In this document: positions 46,941 to 58,799 of the stretch, piece by piece
Position numbering within the stretch: position 1 is the first letter of the stretch
Layout: each line of letters begins with the position of its first letter
Assembly (NCBI GenBank): GCA_030549775.1
Contig: CM060175.1
Location: 15,077,955-15,141,954, forward strand
DNA length: 64,000 nt
Source: Tamarix chinensis
Lineage: Eukaryota > Streptophyta > Magnoliopsida > Caryophyllales > Tamaricaceae
Reading direction: 5' to 3'
Position numbers and translations under genes: made by a program
Notes under the pieces: generated by a model
Seen by the model: only the letters and a program-made list of their open reading frames with translations
The model's database searches: none
What the model was told of the DNA's origin: nothing

Positions 46941-49051
46941 GTGTATATATATATATATATATATGCATTGTTAAAATCAAATATTTATATGTGAAGGACA
47001 TATATTTGTGATCAACAGAACAATAAATTTATGCCTAGCTATTTACTTTTTTGATGGTTTCATGAGGGTATGACTTTTGATGATCATGATGAAGATTTGT
47101 GGGAAAAGCTATGTGTTACCTATCTTGGCATATTCAATTCTCATGCTAGAACTCTTGTTAAGCCCGTGAGAAATGAAGATGCCAAGATAACTAACAAAGC
47201 TTCAAAGTAATTGATCAAAATCATCAGGAGTGGCATGATGTTGTGATTCTTCTTTTCTTTTCGTACACATGCGAACGAACGATATAAGTAGTTCATATAT
47301 ATATGAAATATAATATAAATTGATAGACGTTATAAGAGGCTAGTTGATAAATATATGTATACTAGATATTATGAGAAAAACATAATCACCATCTATACCA
47401 TAGTGGAAAATATATGGAGGCAAAAAAGGGAGAGATCAAATGACAATTATAGAATAAAATCACCTTAGTAGTTTTACATAGATGATTCTATCCAATCTCT
47501 CTTGTACCATGTCTTTTTTATTTTCTATTCCGTCATAGACAATTGTGTTTTGAATTATTATATATGGTATAGATGACTTTAGTCTACACATTTGTTGTTT
47601 ACCACTGTCTTTTTGTTTTCCTCAGCACTATCCATAGCTATTTCTGTATCAGCAAGTATTCGTCTAGAGGCATTATAGGAGAACATAATGGCAATATTTA
47701 TTATTATTTTAACAATTCATAGCAAAGGAGTTCTTAAAAATAACGTGAAATAATAATAAAACATAAGTGCGAGTTGACTTAAAGATGATTATAGCATTTA
47801 ATGAGGAATATTTTAGAATTATTAATCATTTTCTTGTACCGGAACAATGACCTAAAAATATAATAAAGCTATAACTCAAACCAAATGAAAGCCACAGTAA
47901 AATTTTGACAGGCTAAAGTACATTGTACCATTCCCCCCTGTTACAACATACATATACATCTATATATATACATAATTGGTATTCAGTTACTCATAATCCG
48001 CTCCTTATTTAAATGCATGATTTTCATCCCTCGCATCCATTCTTCACTATTTTCCCACCTTTTTCTCTCCTTTGTTCAATATTAAATTAAGGGGAAAATA
48101 GTGTAAAATCCACTTACCCCAAACTAATTAGATATACAAAAATCTAAGTCCATTAGTTAATATTTTAGAACTTTTGTATGTTATATAAAAAATAATAAAT
48201 GGACTCAATACAAAATATAATGGACTGAAAAATAATTAATTTTAATTGAATGGACCACAGGTTTTTTTTCCTTAAATTAAACACACACATAAAAGCAAAA
48301 CGCTGACCCTGACCCTGACCTTGACCCTCAATACTCTTTTCTTGCCCTCTCACTTTCTTTTTTCTTTTGCAAAAGTATCAGAGATTAGAACAGGCTGTTT
48401 TTTTGTTTTTTCTTCTTTAAAAGCCTTTCCTCCACACGGAGTTGACTTCCACATACACATCCACACACAAACGAAGGGAAGGGAGAGAAAACAGAAATAG
48501 TATAGAGTATGGTACTGCATTGGGTGTATTAAGTGAAATTTGAGGGTACAAATTGCTTAATATAGAAAGCTATATATAGTTTCACAGAGTAAAATAACAA
48601 CACATTTAGTACTCCACCAACATGCATGTGAAATAATATATGAAAAAAAAGGAAGGAAGAAACAAATTCTTTTAAATATAAATATTTATAGCTATACATG
48701 AATATATAGAGCTGTCAACCAAAGGTATGGAAACTAATAGCATTTGCTCCTTCCTGGCCTGTCTAGAACCTTTGAACTGGAAAGTCGAAACAATCTTAGG
48801 TTTCCAAAATTAAACTCCTGCTAGTTCCTATATTGCCCTTTTGCCTTATAATGAAATGTTCAATTAGTACACCGTCAAAATACTACTACTACTACTACTA
48901 GTGTTGTACATATTTATATATATGTATGTAACTTAAATGCTTCCGCATCCATATTAAAAAAATCATAATAAAGGACATATATTGGGGATAGAGAAAATAA
49001 TTACATAAGTATATAAAGATAGATGTCTGGGATTGAAGAAAAAAACATAAA
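46941..49051. other. Intergenic region 3' of the MYB gene
   Basis: 47000-47220 has short plus-strand frames (for example TFDDHDEDLWEKLCVTYLGI) that I cannot assign. The rest is AT-rich. 48304-48328 has four CCCTGA/CTTGAC units. 48500-49051 probably includes the 3' UTR of the MYB gene; an (ACT)n run lies at 48884-48900. Confidence 0.5.
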
Positions 49052-50928
49052 TTACAATTTATGGGCTGTCCAACTGGGAGGAGGAGAAGGGGGTAGAGTA
49101 ATAGTAGCAGCAGTAACAGTAGTAGTACTAGGGTTCACAAACACCTGACCACATGATGATAATCCTGATGATGGTGATGACGTAGAAGACGACGACGACA
49201 GAGGCAATGACGACGACGACGACGGTATACTTAGACAAGCTATGCTACTAGTAGTACCATTGCCACCGCCATCGCCATGAACACCATATGACAGCTCATC
49301 TACTAACTGCGATGTTGGTGGATTATAACTTGATGTCAGTACTTCAACGCTGGACTGAATATCAATGTTACCTGAAGCAGGAAGCTCCTCGGGATGAAAT
49401 GCATGGTGCTTATGAGGTCTTGCTCCTGGAGATGGCGGTAGTATGCTACATTCTTGGCCGAATAATCCTTCAGGAATTACCTCTCGTAGTTTTGGCATAA
49501 TCATGGGAGATGACACCATATTCTGATCATGATGTCGGTGATGGTGTTGATAAATCACAGGTGGCACCATCATCATGCTATTTATCAACTTCAAATCAAG
49601 GTGACCGATGTTAGGATCATGGTCATAGGGACTGCTATTGCCTTGAAAAAGGTGTCCCAGTTGATGCATCCAGATTGGATCATATGGAGGAAGCGAGTTC
49701 GAGGAGTTTGATGAAATTGATGGAGGTACTATAAGAGAATTAATATCATGAGAGACATTACAAGCAGCAGTACTAGTATGAATACCGGTACTATTTGTAC
49801 TAATAAAGTTGAGATTATTAAGTAATGAGAGTTGGTGTTGATGATTATTATGGTGGTCATGATTGAGATGATCATCAGCTTGGAGAATTGGATTTTGACT
49901 GGTCAAAAATACTTGATGAGGGTGATCATCTCGGTCATGATGATGATGACCATTAGCAAGATGAGTAGGATCTGCAGGATTAGTGAGGATGAAGTTACTA
50001 GGGTTATTCGATAGGAAATTTCCGGTAGTGCCATATGGATCATGATGATGATCAGCAGCTGTAGAGTACTCATGGTTGGTGGTACCGGTGAGCATCATAT
50101 GATGATCAGGAAAAGTCGCTGCTGCTGCTGCAGCTGCTGCAAAGGAGAGATCAGAGACATATTGAGAAGCGGGTAGTGCCGCTGCATCACCAACACCAAT
50201 GCTAAGTTGATGATTATGTATTGGTACATCTGCCGCAGGTGTATTTGTAGTAGTTTTTGTAGCAGTACTCATGAGCTTCTTCTTGATGCTAGAGTTCCAA
50301 AAATTCTTCACTTCATTGTCCGTTCTTCCTGGTAAATACTTTGCTATTTGTGCCCATCTGTAGAAAATAATTTAAAAAATTCAACTTTCGGCATAGTCAA
50401 TAAATACTTTCGGCATAGTTTCTGTAAGGCTTTTTGCCAACAAAATGATCGCAAAAAATAAGCATAAAGCTAGCAAAAAGCTAGAGATCGGCAGGTTTTT
50501 TTTTCTTTTAAAAAAAAGGTTTTATACCTGTTGCCTAGGAGTCTGTGAAGTTCAATGATAAGAGCAGCTTCATGTGGAGCAAAACTCCCACGTTTCAAGT
50601 CTGGTCTTAGGTAATTTATCCACCTTAGCCTGCAACTCTTTCCACATCTTTGCAGTCCTATTATATCGTTTATATATATATATATATATATATAATTATA
50701 AACACAGAACAACTGAGAACTCATGTAACATAGATCATGGGAAAAGGATATTTCGATTCAAAATACGTTACATATATGGATACATATGTTCATACCAGCA
50801 AGCCTAGGTACAGAACTCCAGCAACCATGACCATAATTACTGATGTATTTCATGAGCTTCTCATCTTCTTCAGGTGACCAAAGTCCTCTCTTCACCTTCT
50901 GCTTGTTGCAGCATGTGTGTTGCCCCAT
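49052..50928 (-). CDS. MYB26: R2R3-MYB transcription factor, MYB26-like
   Basis: Three exons: 50928-50796 (133 nt), 50657-50528 (130 nt), 50357-49052 (1306 nt); 1569 nt, 522 residues. The 133/130 exon sizes are the standard R2R3-MYB pattern. R2 has Trp17, Trp37 and Trp57; R3 has Phe70, Trp89 and Trp108, in exact spacing. The start [17 protein letters not shown], and R3 with [19 protein letters not shown] and [12 protein letters not shown], match Arabidopsis MYB26 better than the related MYB61, MYB86 or MYB103 as I recall them. MYB26 drives secondary wall thickening in the anther endothecium and anther opening. The C-terminal part is long, with His/Asn-rich, poly-Ala and poly-Ser tracts, longer than the Arabidopsis protein. 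Assignment to MYB26 rather than a close paralogue is likely, not proven. Confidence 0.9.
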
Positions 50929-51387
50929 CTCTCCCCCTCTCTCTCCCTCTCTCTCTCTCTCTCAAACAATGGAAGTGCAAAAATCAAATATTGAGGAGTA
51001 AAAGCTGGTCGAAGAAAAAGCGTGAAAACTTTTCTGACTAAGTTAAGGATGATATATATGGAGTCTAGCTTGTCAGTACTATATATTCCTATTCAAAAGT
51101 TTTGTGAATTTAACGAAAGATGAGAGGGAAAGGGGGCGGACGGTACATGTTGGGTAGCTAGCTAGTACTACTAATAATTACCTTTCACTTCTATCTAATG
51201 GTGTGGTCCATTTTATATTATTATGTAATTGTAGGGTTATTAGACTTTCAGCGCTAAAACCGGATATTTTTTTTTTCTGGGCTTCTCTGGACACTTGTGA
51301 GGCTCGTTATAGACACTGATGTCTCTCATGCTGCTAGCTACCTCGATCTTGCTCTCACTCTCTTCCGGTGATTAGTGTGCGCCTCTA
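50929..51387 (-). promoter_or_regulatory. MYB26-like upstream region
   Basis: The 5' leader contains a CT-rich microsatellite (50929-50965; GA on the sense strand). A TATATAG-like box near 51076-51085 is a possible TATA box. Only about 460 bp separate the start codon from the LTR of the Copia element, so any conserved promoter must lie here or beyond 55271. Confidence 0.4.
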
Positions 51388-51843
51388 TGTTACTATATAT
51401 TTTCTATATTATGTAATTATTATTCTACATATAAAATATTTTATAATTATAAATATATTAACGTATAAGTGTGGCATGTACTATATTAGATAAAGCTTAG
51501 CCTTAAAATTTATTTATTATGGTCTAATATCAGTATGTTAGTCTAATTATCTTTTTTTTTGCTTAATTCTTGATGGTAGAATTAGGATTAAATATGTGGA
51601 TAAGAAATAACATGTGCTTGGCACATGGTAATGGAAAAGAGGGTAATTAGATTTATTTTTTTGGTTAGTTATTTACCTAATTATTTGAATTTGGAAAGAT
51701 TGAAAGTTGGTTTTAAAACCAACTCATGGTGCACATGTATAAGAAGTAGTGTGCCGTGCATATGGATATGTAAAATTTTTGGGTAAAAAAACCCTCCTTA
51801 TTCCTTGAGAAGCATATACACATATAAAGCCAAAAAGAAGAGA

Positions 51844-51913
<70 letters not shown>

Positions 51914-52231
51914 TTCCTCTATAAAACACTAGTAATTCAATGAGGAAATGAAGAGAAAGGGTCCCTATACCCATCTCTTTTAAAGGATAACACACACTAT
52001 TGGTAAGAGGAGAAAGGGCATAGCACCCTCCATTCGTATTTCATATTTTCAGTAATAAATTACAATATTATAGTGCAATCAAACAATCATTGACACACAC
52101 ATAATGTTATTCTACATTAATATTATGTTTCATATGATGGAGATTTTCACATGATTAAGATTTTGTTGGTCCATGATTTTATATATTGTTTATGTTTCCA
52201 ATATATCAGTCATGCCATGATTATTTTAACA
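51388..52231 (+). repeat. 5' LTR of the deleted Copia element
   Basis: Aligns with 54427-55271, with many substitutions and small indels. It contains 23 uninterrupted ATT units at 51845-51913. Confidence 0.9.
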
Positions 52232-52233
52232 TT

Positions 52234-52244
52234 TGGTATTATAG
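52234..52244 (+). promoter_or_regulatory. Primer-binding site of the deleted Copia element
   Basis: TGGTATTATAG is close to the initiator-Met complement TGGTATCAGAG and lies 2 bp after the 5' LTR. Confidence 0.65.
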
Positions 52245-53251
52245 TGATGGTTATACCTCTACTTTGATTGTTATTTTATGATTTTTTAATTAAAGAGAGA
52301 AGATCAACAATTTTCAATCATTGTTATAGTATGGGTTAATTAATAAAAAAAATTCATTGGAGTATTTTGAGAGCACAAAAGATCAAACTCACGACCTCTG
52401 GAATAAGCATACAACGCTTCATCATTTCTGTCCAGTAGGTTTCTCAATCAAATATATGTCTTTAGTCTTCTTTATTCTTTCTTTAGGTCTATGATATGCC
52501 TAACCAAAAAAATGTGGTGTTGTGCATCCATGGGGTTTCGATCTCATGACCTTTATATGGCCACTCCTTACACACCATGCTTGAACTTATTATGGCCTAA
52601 TAGTTTATTGATCATTCATTATATTTATGCATAATAACCTATGTCTATAGATAATAATTTTTACTCCTTTTTGCATGAGTTGAGACACAACCGTGCTCTT
52701 AGCATAGTTAGGCTATGCTATCCTTTTTAGGTCATGGTTGGCTTATTTTATCCAACAATTATGTTCTCAAGCATATTAAGGTCGTGTTTGGATTAATTTA
52801 ATTTATGTATATATGTGTATCAATAGTGATTAGTATAATTTTTATTTGGTTTGGATTTACCCACAACAAGATAAATCTTATTGTATTACATATTAATATG
52901 TCTTTTTATTGGACCACATATGAATAATATGATATCACTTATAATGTATTATACATATATAATGACCGCTGTCCCACATGATCATTTATTATATATACAT
53001 TATATTAGATAAAATATTAACTTGTAAAGCTCAATTTACCTATAGGGATTGAGGATTGTGGGATGACATAATAACTTTAATTTTAGGTTGCACATGTCTA
53101 TTAGAGTAGAGGAAAATTTAATGCCTTGATTCCTACTTGTTTTATTAATTACATGTGTTGTAATAGCAAATCATGTTCCTATGTTTTGGCTTCAATTTAA
53201 TCATAAGCATGTATTTTTATGCCTTATTTTGCAACTTTTCATCTTAGTAAT
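52245..53251. other. Leader of the deleted Copia element
   Basis: No coding. 52380-52450 and 52520-52560 contain GATCTCATGACC-like words that could be box B on the minus strand of a tRNA-derived fragment, without a clear box A. Confidence 0.4.
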
Positions 53252-54120
53252 ATGTCTAATATGCATGTTGATATCCTTGATATGAGAGCGGATAATTATG
53301 GTATTTGGAGGGAGATAATTCTCCTTCAATTGGGTTGTTTGATATGGATGAGGCTATAAGGAAATATAAACCCCATTATTACTAATGATAGCCCATAGGA
53401 GGAGATAACCAGTCATAAAAAATGGGAGAACTCCAATCATATCTGTTGTATGTACATAAAAATTAATATCTCCTCAGCTATTAGGGGTTTAATCAATCAT
53501 CATCATAATGTTAAGGACTTGCTTACAGTTATTGATGAGTAATTTAAATCTTCTAAAAACCTTTGTAAGAACATTGATTATGAAGTTCTCATTGATGAAG
53601 CTCACCACTATTAAGGGTGTGCAAGAGCACATCATGAAGATAAGGGACTTGCCAGCATAGTTAAATTCCTTAGACATTAACATGTTTGATACATGTCTAC
53701 ATCATATTTTATATTGAAGTTAGTAGATGGAGCTATTTAATGGAAAAGTTAGAAGCAGGATTGTATAGATAATTCTACAATGTAAGTTGAAATCACTTCA
53801 TCATTTCAAGCTACAAACACATGGTGTATGGTTGAGGAATTTTATTTTCAGACTTAGAGTAGCTGATTATATTTCTAAGCCTTCGAGTCTTAAGTGTGAT
53901 GATTTTGTTGTTGTCTTTATGTCAAGGAATAATAAGAGTGGTAGTTATGCTAAGGGCATTGACATTAAGTACTTGAAGATAAAGGAGTGTGTTTCTAAGG
54001 CTGAAGTGGTCATATAACACACATGGACATATTTTATGTGAGCTAATCCTCTAACAAACATTATGCTACTTTTTGAATTTAAGGATAATGTTTGTAATAT
54101 GGACCTTGGACCCATTATGT
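53252..54120 (+). pseudogene. Copia gag start joined to RNase H end
   Basis: ATG at 53252 begins MSNMHVDILDMRADNYGIW and leads to REIILLQLGC, the typical gag opening. Frames continue through KWENSNHICCMYIKINIS and AIRGLI, with stops. From about 53800 the sequence is the C-terminal RNase H: THGVWLRNFIFRLRVADYIS, VFMSRNNKSGSYAKGIDIKYL and ANPLTNIM. The join near 53790 marks a large internal deletion. Not functional. Confidence 0.8.
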
Positions 54121-54415
54121 GAATGTATTATGTAATAATGGTTTGGTTCTAATAAAGCTGATGTAGTGATTGTTTCTCATTTGGTAATTTGTATACGTAT
54201 GGGTTGCTGAGAAAAATCACATTGTACATTAGACCTTGAATAAACACTATGCTTATTCGTAAATTTAAAATTATAGGCAGAATTAGTGCATTGTGACATA
54301 TAGAAGATAACTCACAAAATGGTAAAGGCTTATCTCCATGATCCATGCATTAGTTTTATCAAGAAGTTTATGCTAACATAAGGAGACCATGGTATAAATC
54401 TAATATATATGGACC

Positions 54416-54426
54416 AAGTGGGAGAA
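54416..54426 (+). promoter_or_regulatory. Polypurine tract of the deleted Copia element
   Basis: AAGTGGGAGAA directly precedes the 3' LTR start TGTTAATA, a classic Copia arrangement. Confidence 0.8.
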
Positions 54427-54869
54427 TGTTAATATATTTTCTATATTATGTAATTATTATTATATTTATAAAATATTATAAAATTATAAATATATTAATC
54501 TATAAATATGGTCCATATTAAATTAGATAAAATTTAGCTATAAAGTTTATTTATTATGTTCTGATGTTAGTATTTTAGTCTAATTATCTCTTTTCTTAAT
54601 TATTGATGATAGAATTATGATTAAATAAGTGTATGTGTAATAACATGTGCTTGGCATACTGGAAAATAGAGTATTTATATTTAATTTTTTTAGGTTAGTT
54701 ATTTACTTAATTATTTAAATTTTAAAAGATTGAAAGTTTGTTTTAAAACCAACTCATGGTGCACGTGTATAAGAAGTATATAGTGTGTTGTAAATTTTGA
54801 TATTGAATAAAAAAACCTCTCCTCATTCCTTAAGAAGCATATACACATAAAAAGCCAAATTAAAAGAGA

Positions 54870-54939
<70 letters not shown>

Positions 54940-55271
54940 TTCCTCTAGAAAATACAAGTAGTTCGATGAGGAAATGAAGAGAAAGGATCCCTATACCCAT
55001 CTCTTCTAAGGATAACACACACCATCAGTAAGAGGAGAAATGGCATAGCACCGTCGATTCATATTTCGTATTTTCAATTATAATGGTGGGATGTATGCAA
55101 TGTACATGTGCATATATATACATACATACATACATATGTATAAGGTTATTCCACATTAAGATTATGTTTCATTTGATTGAGATTTTTGTATGATTAACAT
55201 TTTTTTTGTGCATGATTTTATATATAATTTATGTTTCTAATATATGAACCATGCCATGATTATTTATAATA
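54427..55271 (+). repeat. 3' LTR of the deleted Copia element
   Basis: Pairs with 51388-52231. It also carries exactly 23 ATT units (54871-54939). Confidence 0.9.
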
Positions 55272-55276
55272 CTCAA

Positions 55277-57820
55277 TTCATGGCCATTCTTATATTACCC
55301 AGTGAGACATGATAATTAATCAATATCATTACTTTAAAAATATTACTAATTGGATGTAGAGTAATTTATTAGGATTTGGAAACTTATTTTTTCTATTTTC
55401 CATTTTTCTATCAATGTCAAACATGAAATCATCCTTTTTTTTACCAGATCAAGATTTTTGGAAGAGATTGAATACCTATCATCCACATAGCACCCTTATC
55501 TGCACCCAATATTAGTATAGCTATGAGGACATGGTTGAAATGATTAGGTTTTATCTTCATGATGAAGATGCATGGGTCAAACTAATTTTTTTCTTGCTTA
55601 CAATGAGTGTATAGAGCTCAACTTTAGCTAAGTTTGAGTTGTTTTCTCTAAGGGCTCTTTACAAGGTATATCTTCTTTTTGATAAAACTATCCACAGAGA
55701 ATTTTATAGTTAAGCATGCTTAATTTTGAGTAGTTTAAAGATGGATGATACTTTTAAAAGTTTATAAGAAACTATATGAGTAAAGATAAAATACGCTGAA
55801 AAGGGCTAGTGTGAATTTGTGGAGCTAGTTATCAATCACAAAAGAGTAACTCCAAGTAACTAATCTTGGATAGTATGGGGCTTGGTGTTTCATAATAAGA
55901 CTAACGAATACAACCTTATGCTTTGCACTCACCTAGTTAATTGAATCTAATGATGTAAAGGGTCACGATTGCTTTGATCAATTAAACCTATTTGAATGAC
56001 AAGGAATAAGATAATAAATGACCCTCTTTATTATTTGGAAAAATCAATTAGCTAACAAAAGAAAATGATCTATCTTTTTTTCCCTTATTTCCTCTTTTAA
56101 TTGAGTAGAAAGTATAGATGTATGCTTACACGAGTTTAATTATATTGGATAGTTACTTATAATTTGAAATAAAATTCATTATATTTTGGAAGATGATTGC
56201 TCACCTATTAGATGTCAATCATGGGAGTAAAACCATCATGAGGGAGCAAAACTATTTTAAAAAAATAGTAGGAATTCATCGAGATTAGACATTTATTATT
56301 TAGTCTATTATATTTAGGCTTTGATTATTATTACATCCAAAAATGTAAGATCCCTTGATATATTGTTATTATGATAGATATTATTATTATTCTTATTGTT
56401 AATTAACTTATTATTTTAATAAGATTTATATACTGATACTCCCATAGGCCTTCATCTTCTATGTCGGTCATACAAGAGATTGAAGATGCTTGATATCCCA
56501 TTGCACCTTCTTTTTATATATTTGACTAAGGTCAATTCGAATAGGAGCTCACCTTGGAGTCTTGAGATTAGTTTCATGGGCCACGTCCTTCTTAATGACT
56601 CTAATTTTGTGAAGTGTTGTTTTGAGAGCACATAGGATTATGGATGCGATTTTGAGTTAAATTAATGTGCAGCTATGACTACGATTAAGAGTTATGATAG
56701 TGAGAATGGGTAGCTTTATGGATGGACTTAGATACCCAGAGAGAGAGCAAGCTTGATTATTTTATAAGCATGTAGTTTCTGAGCGGTGGCATATTTTTCA
56801 TGAAGAGAATTGGACGGCACATATAAGAGGAATTTAAAATACGTAAAACGACAACCTGATCACCAACGATGCTCATGGTCCTATATGAATGCAGTAGATC
56901 ATATGATTTGCGTGCGCTAAAAAGCCATGAAAAGATATTACGCTACTAAAAAGGTGTTTCCTTAGGTTTTAAGAAATTTAATTATTATAATATTATAAGA
57001 AATGACGTTGAATTTCATATAACAGTGACCGGATTGATTGTCATTACATGTTTTCTTCTCTCCACATATAGTTACCATGATTGGTGCCAACTCAATCGGA
57101 TGCACATATTATCACGGTTACTACTGACATAACAGTACAAATTAACTATGTATGAATGACTGATCCAACTGTTATTGAACATTACTTTTAGAAAACTATA
57201 TAAAATTTAATAAGTATTTATTTCAATTAAAGAAAAAAATCACCCACAACAACCAATAATCAAGAATAACTTCTCACCTAAATAGTAACATGAGGGTTTT
57301 AAAAATATAGTAACATGTGAACAATATTTCTAGGAAGAGGGGCAATCAACTAGGACCACGTACGAAATATTTTGATTTGAAATGTATGGTCCTTTTCTCC
57401 CTATCTTAATTTCAATAATAGGTATAGATCGTCAACCCAATAAAATTCAACTAGTAATAAAATAAAATAATAAATTTTATTTAGGTACTTTGACATCTAT
57501 TAAATAAGGTATCATATATTTTTAATAATTTTACTTAGGCATCTTTATATTTTAAGTTTGTTTCACTTGAATATTTAAATGATATATAAAAACACATAAT
57601 TTTTGTTTAGTTTTATTTAGGTACTTATGTGAAAATAAATAAAAATATAGAAGGAGTTGAGTAGAAATTATTAAAAAAAAGAAGAAGAAGAAGAAGAAGA
57701 AGATACATATAAAACATTAGGCTAAATATTAAGGAACCTAAATAAAATTTATGATTTTTTATCATTATACCAGTACACAGATTAGAAAACACGGCATAAA
57801 GTATAAAGTTGACCTACCGT
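55277..57820. other. No gene recognised
   Basis: AT-rich with scattered short plus-strand frames at 55440-56800 (for example FFSCLQ and MGHVLLNDSN) that suggest an old, unidentifiable coding element. A (GAA)n run lies at 57677-57702. Confidence 0.45.
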
Positions 57821-58195
57821 GCATACCTTTACTCACTAAAAAATAAAGGGATTTTTTTAATTTAAAAGATGAAAGTATACATGGTTGTTTGGTATAATGA
57901 CCACTATGTATACCCTCATTAAAAAAACATTTGTTTACTAAAGGTATGGTGATTGTTATTATAGCAAATTGGCATCTATAGGTCTGTTATTCTTTTTTTT
58001 TTAATTTCATATTAAATCATACACAATGATTTGGTTAATTAATTGTTGTGCATACCTTTAATAAAAAAACACTCTCTTAGTAAAGGCATACACTACATTT
58101 TTACTATAAAATTGTTGTGTATGTTCGCCCACTTTTTTTACTTCATCATTGTTTACCCTACATCACTCCCCATACCTTTTCATTTATCTAAAACA

Positions 58196-58198
<3 letters not shown>

Positions 58199-58254
<56 letters not shown>
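58199..58254. repeat. (GA)28 microsatellite
   Basis: Perfect GA dinucleotide run of 56 bp. Confidence 0.95.
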
Positions 58255-58256
<2 letters not shown>

Positions 58257-58799
58257 ATTAGTGTCCTTTGAAGCAAATGTTCCCCTACCACTGTTGTTGT
58301 CTTATGGCCTCCTTCGTCACCGATTTTCCTTATTTATCATTTTCTCCTCTTTAATGTCATCATCTTTCTTCTCTTCTACTCATGGTATCCTATATTCTTC
58401 CTTTCTGATTTCTGAAATTTAATTTTTTCTAAGTATATATTTTTAAAATAATCTAAACTTGGCTTTTGTTTTCCAAACTTGAAATACATAAATATACATT
58501 GTGGTGCTTTTTTCATCATTTATATTAATGATGTGGTACATAAATATACACTATATATTTTTAGTTTTTTCTTTGATATGTCTTATGGAGTTGGAAAATC
58601 ATTTACTAACTAAAATATCAAACTTTTTCTAAAGCATAGTAGATTGTATTGTAGGAATTGTGTACTAGCTAGTATATTGATAGTGTAAATGTTGTTGTGG
58701 TGTACTAGATGGTGGTTTTTGCTTAATTTGGTTAATATCGTGAGATTATTCATATTTTTTTATAATTTATGGGATTTTAATTCTCACTATATATCATAA

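Larger units (their letters stand above)
51388..55271 (+). mobile_element. Internally deleted Copia element upstream of the MYB gene
   Basis: Two LTRs of about 845 bp (51388-52231 and 54427-55271) start TGTTA..ATATATTTTC. The 5-bp flanks are CTCTA (51383-51387) and CTCAA (55272-55276), 4 of 5 matching. A TGGTATTATAG primer-binding site (52234-52244) and AAGTGGGAGAA polypurine tract (54416-54426) are in place. The inside has the beginning of gag and the end of RNase H only; protease, integrase and most of RT are gone. Such gag-bearing defective elements resemble TR-GAGs. Confidence 0.9.

Noticed and set aside
48304..48328. Telomere-like CCCTGA repeats
   Set aside because: Only about four units and not the plant CCCTAAA sequence.
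48880..48905. Candidate right end of the outer CACTA (…CTAGTG)
   Set aside because: It is part of an (ACT)n run, does not match the left end CACTACTACAAAAG, and lacks the ATG duplication.
49288..50014. Several plus-strand open frames of 60-70 codons
   Set aside because: Antisense shadows of the low-complexity third exon of the MYB gene.
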